Shown: positions 10,397 through 19,930 of the stretch, one piece after another
Numbering within the stretch: the first letter of the stretch is position 1
Layout: each line of letters starts with the position of its first letter
Assembly: GCA_029689965.1 (NCBI GenBank)
Contig: CP121450.1
Span: forward strand, 2,170,001-2,234,000
Origin: Curtobacterium flaccumfaciens
Lineage (GTDB): Bacteria > Actinomycetota > Actinomycetes > Actinomycetales > Microbacteriaceae
Direction: 5' to 3'
DNA: 64,000 nucleotides
Made by a program: the position numbers and the translations under genes
The notes under the pieces: generated by a model
What the model was told of the DNA's origin: nothing
Seen by the model: the letters and a program-made list of their open reading frames with translations, nothing else
Databases searched by the model: none

Positions 10397-11702
10397 ATGA
10401 TGCAGCGAATCGACCTCCGCGGTGGCCTGCCCGCCCGTGCCGAACTCCTCCGACTCATGCCGCGCGCCGCCGGGGACGTCTCGCACGCCGTCGACGCCGC
10501 ACGCGAGCTCGTGGACGCGGTCCGGGAGCACGGCGAGCCGGCGCTGCGCGAGCAGGCCGAACGGTTCGACGGCGGAGCGCCTGCGCACGTCCGGGTCCCC
10601 GCTGCCGAGATCGCCGCCGCCGTCGCCGGCCTCACGCCGGCGCTGCGGGACGCCCTCGACGAGGCGATCCGCCGGGTCCGGGCAGCCAGCGCCGCGCAGG
10701 TGCCCGCCCCTTCGGTCACGACGCTGGCCGACGGCGCCGAGGTGCACCAGCGCTGGCAGCCGATGCGCCGCGTCGGCCTCTACGTCCCCGGCGGCAAGGC
10801 CGTGTACCCGTCGAGCGTCGTCATGAACGTCGTCCCCGCCCAGGTCGCCGGCGTCGGGTCGATCGCGCTCGTGTCGCCGCCGCAGCGCGACCACGGGGCG
10901 CGGTGCACCCGACGATCCTCGCGGCCGCCGGGCTCCTCGGGATCGACGAGGTCTACGCGATGGGCGGCGCCGGGGCGATCGGTGCGCTGGCGTACGGCGT
11001 GCCGTCGATCGGCCTCGAGCCGGTCGACCTCGTCACGGGTCCGGGCAACAACTACGTCGCCGCGGCGAAGCGCCTGGTGCGCGGGGTCGTCGGCATCGAC
11101 GCCGAGGCCGGGGCGACCGAGATCCTCGTGATCGCCGACGACACCGCCGACGCCGGGTTCGTGGCCGCCGACCTCATCAGTCAGGCCGAGCACGACGAAC
11201 AGGCCGGCAGTGTGCTGGTGACGACGTCGGCGACGTTCGCCGATGCGGTGGAAGCCGCCATCCCGTCACGGGTGGCGGAGCTGGGGACTGCTGCGCGCCT
11301 CCAGACCGCCCTCGACGGACCGCAGTCCGCGATCGTGCTCGTGGACTCGCTCGCCGACGCCGCGACCGTGAGCAACGCGTACGGGCCGGAGCACCTCGAG
11401 ATCCAGACGGCGGACGACGACGCCGTGCTCGCGCAGGTCGACGCCGCCGGTGCGGTGTTCGTCGGGCCGAGCACGCCGGTCAGCCTGGGGACTACCTCGC
11501 CGGGTCGAACCACGTGCTGCCGACCGGTGGTCAGGCACGGTTCGGCTCCGGGCTGTCCGCGTCGACGTTCCTGCGGCCGCAGCAGGTCATCCGGTACACG
11601 GCCTCGGCGTTGTCCGAGGTCGCCGGGCACATCGTGGCGCTCTCGACCGAGGAACAGCTCCCCGCGCACGGCGCCGCCGTGACGGAGCGCACGAACCGAT
11701 AG
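10397..11702 (+). CDS. hisD: Histidinol dehydrogenase (two frameshifts)
   Basis: Catalyses the last two steps of histidine synthesis, L-histidinol to L-histidine with two NAD+, as a zinc-dependent cytoplasmic dimer. Family motifs include [20 protein letters not shown], the nucleotide-site stretch [44 protein letters not shown] and, after the second shift, the C-terminal [13 protein letters not shown]. Bases are missing near 10898 (CACGGGGCGCG, expected one more G) and near 11490 (CTGGGGACTACC, expected CTGGGCGACTACC). Restored length is 435 residues, exactly usual. It stands alone from other his genes here; nrdR starts 12 bases after the stop but has its own -10. Confidence 0.95.
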
Positions 11703-11705
11703 CCT
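11700..11705 (+). promoter_or_regulatory. -10 hexamer TAGCCT for nrdR
   Basis: TAGCCT begins in the last bases of hisD (its final A and stop codon) and is 9 bases from ATG 11715. There is no Shine-Dalgarno sequence, so a leaderless transcript is likely. Confidence 0.4.
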
Positions 11706-11714
11706 GGGGACGCC

Positions 11715-12263
11715 ATGTTCTGCCCCTTCTGCCGCCACCCGGACTCCCGTGTCGTCGACTCCCGGACGAGCGACGACGGCACCTCCATCCGTCGCCGTCG
11801 CCAGTGTCCGAACTGCGGGCGCCGTTTCTCGACCACCGAGACCGCGTCGTTGAACGTGGTGAAGCGGAACGGGGTCACCGAGCCGTTCAGCCGCGACAAG
11901 ATCGTGTCCGGTGTGCGCAAGGCGTGCCAGGGGCGCCCGGTCACCGACGGCGACCTCGCGGTCCTCGCGCAGCGCGTCGAGGAGACCGTGCGGTCGTCGG
12001 GGTCCAGCCAGATCGACGCGAACGACATCGGCCTCGCCATCCTCGCGCCGCTCCGGGAGCTCGACGAGGTCGCCTACCTCCGGTTCGCCAGCGTCTACCA
12101 GGCGTTCGACTCCCTCGAGGACTTCGAGGACGCGATCGCCCAGCTGCGCATCGACCACCACGGGGTTGGCGGCGCGGGTGCCGCTGCGACGGCCGGCGAC
12201 GACGGTTCGGCCAGGGCCGACGGCTCGGGCAGGTCGGACGGCTCGGGCAGGGCCGACGCGTGA
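11715..12263 (+). CDS. nrdR: Transcriptional repressor NrdR
   Basis: NrdR is a zinc- and ATP/dATP-binding repressor of ribonucleotide reductase genes. The N-terminal zinc ribbon is complete: [17 protein letters not shown] and [14 protein letters not shown] give two CxxC pairs. The ATP-cone follows ([23 protein letters not shown] through [11 protein letters not shown]). The frame is intact at 182 residues; the family is usually 150-160, and the difference is a low-complexity tail after QLRIDHHG, rich in Gly, Ala, Asp, Ser and Arg. The stop overlaps the GTG of pyrD, so the two are co-translated. Confidence 0.96.
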   Translation: MFCPFCRHPDSRVVDSRTSDDGTSIRRRRQCPNCGRRFSTTETASLNVVKRNGVTEPFSRDKIVSGVRKACQGRPVTDGDLAVLAQRVEETVRSSGSSQIDANDIGLAILAPLRELDEVAYLRFASVYQAFDSLEDFEDAIAQLRIDHHGVGGAGAAATAGDDGSARADGSGRSDGSGRADA

Positions 12264-13342
12264 GCGGGATCGCCGAGCGGCTCGTCCGCGGTGCCTACGC
12301 CGTCGTCTTCCGCTCGGTGTTCGCCAACATGGACCCGAGCGCGCCCACCACATCGCGTTCGCCGTGATCAAGGCACTGCCGCACGTCCCGATCGTCGGCC
12401 GGCTCGTCGAGCGGTACTCCCGTCCGTCGGCGATGGACGGCGTCACCACCATGGGCATCCACTTCCCGTCGCGGTTCGGGCTCGCCGCCGGGTTCGACAA
12501 GGACGCCCGGGGATCAGCGGCCTCGGGCTCCTGGGCTTCGGGCACGTCGAGGTCGGCACCATCACCGCCAAGCCACAGCCCGGCAACGAGCGACCCCGGC
12601 TGTTCCGGCTCATCCCGGACCGGGCCCTCGTCAACCGCATGGGCTTCAACAACCACGGTGCCGCCGCTGCCGCACGTCGGCTGGAACGCGCGCGCCGGAA
12701 CCCCGGGCGCCCGGTCATCGGCGTCAACATCGGCAAGAGCCGGGTCGTCGACGTCGCGGACGCGGTGGACGACTACCTCGAGTCGACGCACCGGCTCGCG
12801 CCGTTCGCGGACTACCTCGCGGTGAACGTCAGCTCGCCGAACACCCCGGGGCTGCGCGGTCTGCAGGAGCTCGACCAGCTCAGGCCGCTGCTGTCCGCCG
12901 TGCGCGATGCCGCCGGGAAGGTGCCGGTGCTGGTGAAGATCGCGCCGGACCTCACCGACGAGCAGATCGATGCGATCGCCTCGCTCGCGGTGTCGCTCGG
13001 GCTGTCCGGCGTCATCGCGAACAACACCACGATCTCGCGGGACGGGCTCGTCACGCCCGCCGCTGACGTGGCCGCCATGGGTGCCGGGGACTCTCGGGCG
13101 CACCGGTCGCGGCGCGGTCCCTCGAGGTGTTGCGTCGTGTGCGCGCCGCGGTACCGTCGGACTTCTGCGTCATCGCCGTCGGCGGTGTGACGAGTGAGCA
13201 GGACGTGCAGGACCGCATCGACGCGGGGGCCACGCTCGTGCAGGGGTACACGGCGTTCCTCTACGAGGGCCCGACCTGGGCCACCCGGATCAACCGGCTG
13301 CGTCGGCGGCGCCTGCGGCGCGCGCCCGCGTCCTCGCGCTGA
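12260..13342 (+). CDS. pyrD: Dihydroorotate dehydrogenase, class 2 (quinone type) (three frameshifts)
   Basis: Oxidises dihydroorotate to orotate in pyrimidine synthesis, passing electrons through FMN to menaquinone at the membrane. Motifs are [53 protein letters not shown] (the class 2 catalytic serine loop), [21 protein letters not shown] and the FMN-phosphate loop [11 protein letters not shown]. Lost bases lie near 12346 (CCCGAGCGC), 12508 (CCCGGGGATC) and 13090 (GCCGGGGACTC); restored length is about 361 residues. GTG 12260 overlaps the nrdR stop (GTGA). The C terminus after ATRIN is unusually Arg-rich, and a further unseen shift there is possible. Confidence 0.93.
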
Positions 13343-13380
13343 CGCGCGCCGGCCGTCGGCCGTCGGTGCCGCCGGTCGTC

Positions 13381-13728
13381 GAGCGGGCACAGTCTGTCGG
13401 CTCGGCGGGCCGAGAGGGACGTATCGGGCCCGTTCGGCGGCACGCCGACGGCGTGTCGTGCCCGCTCGACGGGGCAGCGATAGCTCGGCGTGCGTGCCCA
13501 CGGCGTGTCGCGCCCCCTCGGCGGGCGACCCGGGTGCGGCGGGCTGCGGCGCGGCCTGGAGGCGCGGGGCGGGCCCGCACCGTGCCTCCCGTCCGGTGGT
13601 GGGTACGTCGGGGGTGCAGGACACGCGGTGTGCGGTCGCCGAGTGGGCGCAGTCTGTCGGGTCGGCGCGTTGAAAGTGACGTATTGCGCCCGTTCGGCGG
13701 CACGCCGACGGCGTGTCGTGCCCGCTCG
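13381..13728 (+). repeat. 88-base direct repeat, two copies 260 bases apart
   Basis: Copies at 13381-13468 and 13641-13728. Both contain CAGTCTGTCGG near the left end and share a perfect 41-base right end that begins GCCCGTTCGGCGG and includes the short palindrome CACGCCGACGGCGTG. The middle is diverged. Confidence 0.85.
13552..13594. repeat. Degenerate copy of the CTGGAGGCGCGG intergenic palindrome
   Basis: Left arm CGGCCTGGAGGCGCGG, right arm CCGTGCCTCCCGTCCG, with mismatches between arms. Same family as the elements at 15979, 21480, 61522 and 63521. Confidence 0.75.
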
Positions 13729-13780
13729 GCAGCCGGCCGAGGCCGCGCGGGGCGCGCGGGCCCGCGACCCCGCGACGCGA

Positions 13781-13814
13781 CGAAGCGCCGCCCGGCGGGC
13801 CGGGCGGCGCTTCG
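13781..13814. terminator. Hairpin terminator between pyrD and the DUF3043 gene
   Basis: Perfect 15-bp arms CGAAGCGCCGCCCGG and CCGGGCGGCGCTTCG around a 4-base loop, 9 bases past the minus-strand DUF3043 stop. No U-tract on either strand, as is common in actinobacteria. Confidence 0.7.
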
Positions 13815-13822
13815 GAGACGAG

Positions 13823-14398
13823 TCAGACGGTGGGGTACTGCCCGCGCTTGACCTGCGGCTTCGGCAGGCGCAGGAAGCGCAGCTGCCACGCCCGCGTGAG
13901 GATGTAGAAGAACGTGCCGCGCTGCATCGATCCGAACTTGTTCGTCAGCTTCTTGCGGAAGGACAGCCAGAGCACGAGGCAGTCGAGCAGGAAGAGCGCC
14001 ACGAACGCCCACACCAGCAGCAGCGCGTACGAGGCGATCGCCGTCTGCGAGGCGGCGAACCCCACGATGAGGAACAGCACGAGCACCGGCATCATGATCT
14101 CGCCGACGTTCCACCGGGCGTCGATCCAGTCGCGCACGAACCTGCGCTGCTCGCCCTTGTCCTTCGCGGGGAGGTAGCGCTCCTCGCCGTTCGCCATGCC
14201 GACGCGGGCCTTCTCGCGCTCGTTGGTGAGACGAGCGCGCGCCGCCTTCTTGTCCTCGGCGGAGCCGCCGACGATCGGACGGCGGTTCGCTGCCTCACGC
14301 TCGCGACGCGTCGGCGTCGGCCGGCCCTTCCCCTGCTCGAGGAGCTCGGCCTCGGTCGGGTTCACGGTCGTGTTGGTCTTGGGGGCTGCCTTCGCCAC
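13823..14398 (-). CDS. DUF3043 family membrane protein
   Basis: Intact 191-residue protein. The N-terminal half is charged and Lys/Arg/Ala-rich (KGRPTPTRREREAANRRP, KKAARARLTNEREKARVGM), followed by the family signature KGEQRRFVRDWIDARWNVGE. Two hydrophobic helices follow (MMPVLVLFLIVGFAA and YALLLVWAFVALFLLDCLVL), then a basic tail ending RLPKPQVKRGQYPTV. This domain is widespread in actinobacteria and has no assigned function that I know of. Start is GTG 14398; an extra-cytoplasmic signal is absent, so the charged N terminus is probably cytoplasmic. It is divergent from the dipeptidase gene across 53 bases. Confidence 0.88.
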   Translation of the reverse strand: MAKAAPKTNTTVNPTEAELLEQGKGRPTPTRREREAANRRPIVGGSAEDKKAARARLTNEREKARVGMANGEERYLPAKDKGEQRRFVRDWIDARWNVGEIMMPVLVLFLIVGFAASQTAIASYALLLVWAFVALFLLDCLVLWLSFRKKLTNKFGSMQRGTFFYILTRAWQLRFLRLPKPQVKRGQYPTV

Positions 14399-14438
14399 GG
14401 TGCGTTCCTAACGGCGGTGTGCGTGCTGGATCGTCCTC

Positions 14439-14444
14439 TAGATT
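14439..14444 (+). promoter_or_regulatory. -10 hexamer TAGATT for the dipeptidase gene
   Basis: TAGATT is 7 bases from ATG 14452 and no ribosome-binding site intervenes: a leaderless arrangement. Confidence 0.45.
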
Positions 14445-14451
14445 ACCGGGC

Positions 14452-15891
14452 ATGACCGACACCGAACAGCACAGCTCCGCGACCGACCCAGCGCTCCTCG
14501 ACGCCCTGCGCGAACACGTGCAGGGAGCCCTGCCCACGACGATCGCCGACCTCTCCGCGCTGGTGCGCCTGCCGTCGGTGTCCTGGTCGGCCTTCGACCC
14601 GGCGAACGTCCGGGCCAGCGCCGAGGCCGTCGCGGACCTCGCCCGCTCGACGGGCGTGTTCGCGGACGACGCCGTCCGGATCGTCCGCTCGGCGGTGGAC
14701 GGGGACACCGCGACGGCGGAGTCCGAGGGTCGCGAGCTCGGGCAGCCGGCCGTGCTGGCCGTGCGCCCGGCCCGCAACGGCAAGCCCACCGTGATGCTCT
14801 ACGCCCACCACGACGTGCAGCCGCAGGGCGACGACGCGCTGTGGGAGACGCCGCCGTTCGAGCCGACGCTGCGCGGCGACCGCCTGTACGGTCGCGGTGC
14901 CTCGGACGACAAGGCGGGCGTGATGACGCACATCGCCTCGCTCCGGGCCGTCCACGCGCAGTTCGGTGACGACCTGGACCTCGGGATCGTGCTGTTCGTC
15001 GAGGGCGAGGAGGAGTTCGGCTCCCGGTCGTTCCGCACGTTCCTCCGCGAGCAGAAGGAGCACCTGGCGGCGGACGTCATCGTCGTGGCGGACAGCGACA
15101 ACTGGTCCGCCGAGGTCCCCTCGATCACGGTGTCCCTGCGCGGCAACGTCACCTTCAAGCTCACCCTGACGACGCTCGAGCACGCGAGCCACAGCGGCAT
15201 GTTCGGGGAGCGGCCCCGGACGCGATGATCCCGATGGTCCGGCTGCTCGCGTCGCTGCACGACGACGACGGTGCGGTCGCCGTCGAGGGGCTCACCTCGT
15301 ACGAGGCGGACGTGCCGGCCCGGAGCGAGGACGAGCTCGCCGCGGACGCCGCCCTGGTGCCCGGTGTGCGGCCGGTGGGCAGGGGAGACGTCCTGTCCGC
15401 ATGTGGTTCCAGCCGTCGATCACGGTCACGGGCATGGACGTGCCGAGCGTCGCGAACGCGTCGAACACGCTGCTGCCCACGGTCTCGGCCCGGGTCTCCG
15501 TCCGCGTCGCGCCCGGGCAGGCCGCCACGGACGCCTACGCCGCGGTGGAGCGCCACCTGCGCGCGCACGTGCCGTTCGGCGCCCGTCTCGAGATCACCGA
15601 GGCGGACACCGGGGACGGCTTCCTCGTCGACACCGCGGGCTGGGCCGTGCAGGAGGCACGCACGGCGATGGCCGAGGGCTGGGCAACCCGGCCGTCGAGC
15701 AGGGCATCGGTGGGTCGATCCCGTTCGTGTCCGACCTCGCCGCCGAGTTCCCGGAGGCGCAGATCCTGGTGACCGGCGTCGAGGACCCGGACACCCGCGC
15801 GCACAGCCCGAACGAGTCGCAGCACCTCGGCGTGCTGCACCGCGCCATCGCGTCCGAGACGATCCTGCTGGCGCGCCTCGCGGCGCGCTGA
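14452..15891 (+). CDS. M20 family dipeptidase / deacylase (three frameshifts)
   Basis: A di-zinc exopeptidase of the M20 (ArgE/DapE/CPG2) clan that probably cleaves dipeptides or acylated amino acids in the cytoplasm. Metal and catalytic motifs are VMLYAHHDVQP (His and the catalytic Asp), YGRGASDDKAGVM (bridging Asp), VEGEEEFGS (Glu pair) and VVADSDNW; the lid domain carries HASHSGMFGG and the last His is in RAHSPNESQH. Missing bases lie near 15212 (TTCGGGGAGC), 15400 (CTGTCCGCATG) and 15686 (CTGGGCAACC). Restored length is 480 residues. It is followed by a repeat-rich gap and then erpA, which has its own promoter-like region. Confidence 0.9.
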
Positions 15892-15978
15892 CGCGCGTTC
15901 CCGTCGGTCCGGCGGCGGGGTGTGCTGACGCGTGTCCCGCGTCGGTCCGGCGGTGGGGTGTGCAGACCCGCGTCGTGT

Positions 15979-16022
15979 CGGACTGGAGGCGCGGGGCGGC
16001 CCCGCACCGTGCCTCCAGTCCG
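15979..16022. repeat. CTGGAGGCGCGG-family palindrome downstream of the dipeptidase gene
   Basis: Arms CGGACTGGAGGC (15979-15990) and GCCTCCAGTCCG (16011-16022) are perfect; the centre is imperfect and the right arm carries the GTGCCTCC variant. It may act as the dipeptidase terminator. Just upstream, about 15903-15970, a unit beginning GTCGGTCCGGCGG occurs twice. Confidence 0.7.
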
Positions 16023-16141
16023 CCCCACGGTCGCGTCGGACGCGAGCCCGTCGACCCGCCGTGGTGCGTTCGTCGGGGGTCGGTGCTTACAATCGCTGCG
16101 GAGGCCCGGTGATCCACACCGCCTCCGGAGGGAGACGCGCG

Positions 16142-16510
16142 ATGAGCGACACCATCACCGACCCGCAGACCGCGGCACCGTCGCACGGGTCCTGCTGAGC
16201 GACGCGGCAGCGGCGAAGGTCGCGAGCCTCCTCGAGCAGGAGGGCCGTGACGACCTCCGTCTCCGTCTCGCCGTCCAGCCCGGCGGCTGCTCCGGCCTGA
16301 TCTACCAGCTTCTACTTCGACGAGCGTCTGCTCGACGGTGACGCCACCGTCGAGTTCGACGGCGGTGTCGAGGTCGTGGTGGACAAGATGAGCGTCCCGT
16401 ACCTCGACGGTGCTTCGATCGACTTCGAGGACACGATCCAGAAGCAGGGCTTCACGATCGACAACCCCAACGCGCAGGGCAGCTGCGCGTGCGGCGACAG
16501 CTTCCACTGA
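16142..16510 (+). CDS. erpA: Fe-S cluster insertion/carrier protein, ErpA/IscA type (two frameshifts)
   Basis: A-type carrier that delivers iron-sulfur clusters to apo-enzymes. The three cluster-binding cysteines are visible in GGCSGLIYQL (one) and GSCACGDSFH at the C terminus (two), with the typical core PYLDGASIDFEDTIQKQGF. ATG 16142 has a strong ribosome site (GGAGGGAG), and TACAAT at 16088-16093 is a good -10. One base is missing near 16180 (GCGGCACC, expected GCGGGCACC), and one T is extra near 16309 (CAGCTTCTAC, expected CAGCTCTAC for the conserved QLYF). Restored length is 122 residues. In many actinobacteria this gene precedes ctaC, as here. Confidence 0.93.
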
Positions 16511-16528
16511 TCGCCCGCCGACCCGACA

Positions 16529-16565
16529 CGAGCGGGGAGTGACCGACACGGTCGCTCCCCGCTCG
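16529..16565 (+). terminator. Terminator after erpA
   Basis: Hairpin with arms CGAGCGGGGAG and CTCCCCGCTCG, extended inside by GACC/GGTC, starting 18 bases after the stop and followed by TTCGTTCC. Confidence 0.75.
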
Positions 16566-16711
16566 TTCGTTCCCCGGGCGTGGCATCCGTCACGACCAGG
16601 GAAAACGCCGCCGCTGCGGGTGCGCATCGCGGCCGGGGCGTGTCGCGTGTGCGCGAGCGGTCTCGAGCTGCGAGTAAGCTAGGAGTGTTCCAACCAAGCT
16701 GGGAGTGGGCC

Positions 16712-16765
16712 ATGAGCGACCTTCGCGTCGCGGTCGATCCCGGTTTCACGTCTTCCGAGAGGTAA
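16712..16765 (+). CDS. Possible 17-codon upstream reading frame before ctaC
   Basis: ATG 16712 opens MSDLRVAVDPGFTSSER and stops 2 bases before the ctaC start. A purine-rich GGGAGTGGG precedes it at ribosome-site distance, and its end covers the ctaC ribosome site, which would permit translational coupling. Nothing in the peptide is recognised, and coding potential cannot be judged at this length, so it is offered as a candidate only. Confidence 0.25.
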   Translation: MSDLRVAVDPGFTSSER

Positions 16766-16767
16766 CA

Positions 16768-17670
16768 GTGCGTTCGAATCGCCGTATACGTTGGGCGGCC
16801 GTCCCGGTGGCCGTCGGTCTGGTCATCGCACTGGCTGGCTGCTCGCAGCAGCAGCTGAACGGATGGCTCCCCGGCACGGAGGAGACGAAGGACGTCACCA
16901 ACCACACGAGCCGCATCGTCGGACTGTGGACCACCAGTTGGGTGGTGCTGCTCGCGGTCGGTCTGATCGTGTGGGGCCTCGTCATCTGGGCGGCCATCGT
17001 GTACCGCCGCCGCAAGGGCCAGACCGGCCTGCCGGTGCAGATGCGGTACAACATGCCGCTCGAGATCTTCTACACGATCGTGCCGCTGATCCTCGTCCTC
17101 GGCTTCTTCGCCTTCACCGCGAAGGACCAGGCCGCGATCGAGCAGCCGTTCAAGAACGCGGACGCCACGATCCACGTGTACGGCAAGCGCTGGGCGTGGG
17201 ACTTCAACTACATCAACGAGGACGACAAGTCCAAGAGCGTCTACTACCAGGGCATCCAGGCCCAGGAAGAAGAGAACGCCGACGGCGCGATCGACGAGTC
17301 GCAGCTCCCGACCCTCTACCTGCCCAAGGGCAAGAAGGTCCACATCGAGCTCTCCTCGCGCGACGTCGACCACTCGTTCTGGATCATCGACTTCCTGTAC
17401 AAGAAGGACATGCTCCCGGGCAAGCAGAACGACGAGTACTTCATCCCGCAGAAGCTCGGTACCTACCAGGGCAAGTGCGCCGAGCTGTGCGGCGAGTACC
17501 ACTCGCTCATGCTCTTCCAGGTGAAGGTCGTCACGCCGGCCGACTACCAGAAGTACCTCGACTCGCTCGAGAAGCAGGGCAAGGTCGGTCTGCTCGGCAA
17601 CGAGTACAACACCAACACGAACGAACCCAACGACAAGACGCCCGTCACGGCGTCCAGCGAGAACAAGTAG
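16768..17670 (+). CDS. ctaC: Cytochrome c oxidase subunit II (aa3 type)
   Basis: Membrane-anchored subunit that receives electrons from cytochrome c domains at its binuclear CuA centre. A lipoprotein signal ends LAGC (Cys25), then two membrane helices (WVVLLAVGLIVWGLVIW, TIVPLILVLGFFAF) and a periplasm-side cupredoxin domain. The CuA ligands are in KCAELCGEYHSLM. The protein is intact, 300 residues. GTG 16768 is preceded by GAGAGG; this start gives a proper signal peptide, whereas the upstream GTG 16705 would not. TAAGCT at 16673-16678 is a possible -10. ctaD follows 12 bases after the stop and ctaF directly after that. Confidence 0.97.
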   Translation: MRSNRRIRWAAVPVAVGLVIALAGCSQQQLNGWLPGTEETKDVTNHTSRIVGLWTTSWVVLLAVGLIVWGLVIWAAIVYRRRKGQTGLPVQMRYNMPLEIFYTIVPLILVLGFFAFTAKDQAAIEQPFKNADATIHVYGKRWAWDFNYINEDDKSKSVYYQGIQAQEEENADGAIDESQLPTLYLPKGKKVHIELSSRDVDHSFWIIDFLYKKDMLPGKQNDEYFIPQKLGTYQGKCAELCGEYHSLMLFQVKVVTPADYQKYLDSLEKQGKVGLLGNEYNTNTNEPNDKTPVTASSENK

Positions 17671-17682
17671 GGGCTCCGTCAG

Positions 17683-19422
17683 ATGACCACGTCACTCGTC
17701 GGCCAGCCGGCTGCAGGGACCACGACACTGGACTTCCAGGCGTCGAAGGTCGGCCGGAAGGGCAACATCATCGTCCGGTGGATCACCTCCACGGACCACA
17801 AGACCATCGGGTACATGTACCTGATAGCCTCGTTCATCTTCTTCCTGCTCGCGGGTGTGATGGCCCTGGTCATCCGCGCCCAGCTGTTCGAGCCCGGCCT
17901 GCACGTGGTCGCGACGAAGGAGCAGTACAACCAGCTGTTCACGATGCACGGCACGATCATGCTGCTGATGTTCGCGACGCCGCTGTTCTCGGGCTTCGCC
18001 AACGCGATCATGCCGCTGCAGATCGGTGCGCCGGACGTCGCGTTCCCGCGACTGAACGGCTTCGCGTTCTGGCTGTACCTCTTCGGCTCGCTCATCGCGG
18101 TCGGTGGCTTCCTCACCCCGCAGGGCGCCGCGTCCTTCGGTTGGTTCGCCTACGCCCCACTCAGCGACACGACGTTCACGCCAGGGCTCGGCGGCACGTT
18201 GTGGGTCTTCGGCCTGGGCATGACCGGCTTCTCGACGATCCTCGGTGCGGTGAACTTCATCACCACGATCATCACGATGCGTGCGCCCGGTCTGACCATG
18301 TTCCGCATGTCGATCTTCACGTGGAACACCCTCGTGACCGCCCTGCTCGTGCTGATGGCCTTCCCGGTCCTCGCGGCGGCGCTGTTCGGCCTCGGGCTCG
18401 ACCGTGTGTTCGACGCGCAGATCTTCAACCCGGCCAACGGTGGCGCCCTGCTCTGGCAGCACATGTTCTGGTTCTTCGGGCACCCCGAGGTGTACATCAT
18501 CGCGCTGCCGTTCTTCGGCATCGTGTCCGAGATCTTCCCGGTGTTCAGCCGCAAGCCGATCTTCGGGTACAAGACGCTGATCTACGCGACCATCTCCATC
18601 GCGGCCCTCTCGGTCACGGTGTGGGCGCACCACATGTACGTCACCGGTGGCGTGCTGCTGCCGTGGTTCTCGCTGATGACGATGCTCATCGCGGTGCCGA
18701 CCGGCGTGAAGATCTTCAACTGGGTCGGCACGATGTGGCGTGGCTCGGTCACGTTCGAGACGCCGCTGCTCTGGTCGGTGGGCTTCCTCATCACGTTCAC
18801 CTTCGGTGGTCTCACCGGCGTGATCCTGGCGTCGCCGCCGCTCGACTTCCACGTTTCCGACTCGTACTTCGTCGTCGCGCACTTCCACTACGTGGTGTTC
18901 GGCACGGTCGTCTTCGCGATGTTCGCCGGGTTCTACTTCTGGTGGCCGAAGTGGACCGGCAAGATGCTCAACGAGCGCCTCGGCAAGATCCACTTCTGGC
19001 TCCTGTTCATCGGCTTCCACACGACGTTCCTCATCCAGCACTGGCTGGGCGTCATCGGTATGCCGCGCCGCTACGCGACGTACCTGCCGAACGACGGCTT
19101 CACCTGGATGAACCAGCTGTCGACGATCGGCTCGATGATCCTCGCGATCTCGTTCCTGCCGTTCATCTTCAACGTCTACGTGACCGCCCGGAACGCGCCG
19201 AAGGTCGCCGTGAACGACCCCTGGGGCTACGGTCGCTCGCTCGAGTGGGCGACCAGCTGCCCGCCGCCGCGCCACAACTTCACGTCGATCCCGCGCATCC
19301 GTTCGGAATCGCCTGCGTTCGACCTGAACCACCCCGAAGCGGGTGTCCCGATCGGTGTGGGTCCTGTGAAGGACGCTCCCGATGCCCCGACCTACGACGC
19401 CGCGAAGGGCGAGGTGAAGTAA
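17683..19422 (+). CDS. ctaD: Cytochrome c oxidase subunit I (aa3 type)
   Basis: Catalytic haem-copper subunit that reduces oxygen and pumps protons. Intact, 579 residues with twelve hydrophobic segments. Ligand motifs are present: [12 protein letters not shown] (low-spin haem His), [18 protein letters not shown] (CuB His with the cross-linked Tyr), HHMYVTGG (the CuB His-His pair) and [12 protein letters not shown] (haem a3 and a His). The proton-channel Glu is in the GHPEV segment. The C-terminal cytoplasmic tail is about 70 residues. ATG 17683 lies 12 bases after ctaC. The gene is the middle of ctaCDF; ctaE and qcrCAB, the usual partners, are not in this window. Confidence 0.98.
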   Translation: MTTSLVGQPAAGTTTLDFQASKVGRKGNIIVRWITSTDHKTIGYMYLIASFIFFLLAGVMALVIRAQLFEPGLHVVATKEQYNQLFTMHGTIMLLMFATPLFSGFANAIMPLQIGAPDVAFPRLNGFAFWLYLFGSLIAVGGFLTPQGAASFGWFAYAPLSDTTFTPGLGGTLWVFGLGMTGFSTILGAVNFITTIITMRAPGLTMFRMSIFTWNTLVTALLVLMAFPVLAAALFGLGLDRVFDAQIFNPANGGALLWQHMFWFFGHPEVYIIALPFFGIVSEIFPVFSRKPIFGYKTLIYATISIAALSVTVWAHHMYVTGGVLLPWFSLMTMLIAVPTGVKIFNWVGTMWRGSVTFETPLLWSVGFLITFTFGGLTGVILASPPLDFHVSDSYFVVAHFHYVVFGTVVFAMFAGFYFWWPKWTGKMLNERLGKIHFWLLFIGFHTTFLIQHWLGVIGMPRRYATYLPNDGFTWMNQLSTIGSMILAISFLPFIFNVYVTARNAPKVAVNDPWGYGRSLEWATSCPPPRHNFTSIPRIRSESPAFDLNHPEAGVPIGVGPVKDAPDAPTYDAAKGEVK

Positions 19423-19426
19423 GGCG

Positions 19427-19843
19427 ATGCGCGCCAACACCAACCTGTTCTGGATCCTCTTCGGGTTCTTCATCCTGGCTGACGCCGCGTACACCATCTG
19501 GTCGCTCCTGTACTACACGCACGTGGAGTGGGTCGGCACCGTGGCGATCGGCCTCACGGGGATCATGGCCGCGTTCATCGCGTTCTACCTCGGCAGGGTC
19601 ATGTCCTCGCAGGGCGGTGTCCTCCCCGAGGACCGCCCGGACGCCAACATCGAGGACGGCGACGCCGAGCTCGGGCACTTCAGCCCGTGGTCGTGGTGGC
19701 CGATCCTGCTGGCGGGTGCCGTCGCGGTCTGCTTCCTCGGTGTCGCCGCCGGCCTCTGGCTCGTGCCGATCGGTCTCGCCCTCGTGGCGGTCACGCTCGT
19801 CGGCTGGGTCTACGAGTACTACCGCGGCAACTTCGGTCACTGA
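19427..19843 (+). CDS. ctaF: Cytochrome c oxidase subunit IV (actinobacterial)
   Basis: Small hydrophobic subunit of the actinobacterial cytochrome bcc-aa3 supercomplex. Intact, 138 residues: MRANTNLFWILFGFFILADA opens the first helix, with YTIWSLLYYTHVEWVG and a second helix next, a polar loop (LPEDRPDANIEDGDAE) and two more helices after FSPWSWWPILL. The start is 4 bases after ctaD, so the genes are co-translated. A strong hairpin follows at 19870. Confidence 0.95.
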   Translation: MRANTNLFWILFGFFILADAAYTIWSLLYYTHVEWVGTVAIGLTGIMAAFIAFYLGRVMSSQGGVLPEDRPDANIEDGDAELGHFSPWSWWPILLAGAVAVCFLGVAAGLWLVPIGLALVAVTLVGWVYEYYRGNFGH

Positions 19844-19869
19844 CCTGGATCCGCAGCGCACCTGACACT

Positions 19870-19896
19870 CGGGCGGCACCAATCCGGTGCCGCCCG
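19870..19896 (+). terminator. Terminator of the ctaCDF operon
   Basis: Perfect 11-bp stem CGGGCGGCACC / GGTGCCGCCCG with a 5-base loop (AATCC), 26 bases after the ctaF stop. Confidence 0.85.
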
Positions 19897-19930
19897 AAGT
19901 GCGTCCCGGAACAGCACCGACCACCGGGTC

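Larger units (their letters stand above)
13343..13822. other. 480-base gene-free gap between convergent pyrD and DUF3043 gene
   Basis: No credible coding frame. The gap is filled with repeats: an 88-base direct repeat (13381-13468 and 13641-13728), a degenerate copy of the CTGGAGGCGCGG palindrome (13552-13594) and a strong bidirectional terminator hairpin (13781-13814). Confidence 0.8.

Noticed and set aside
16791..19865. A 1024-codon plus-strand frame through ctaC-ctaD-ctaF
   Set aside because: It is a shadow frame of three intact, strongly conserved oxidase genes.
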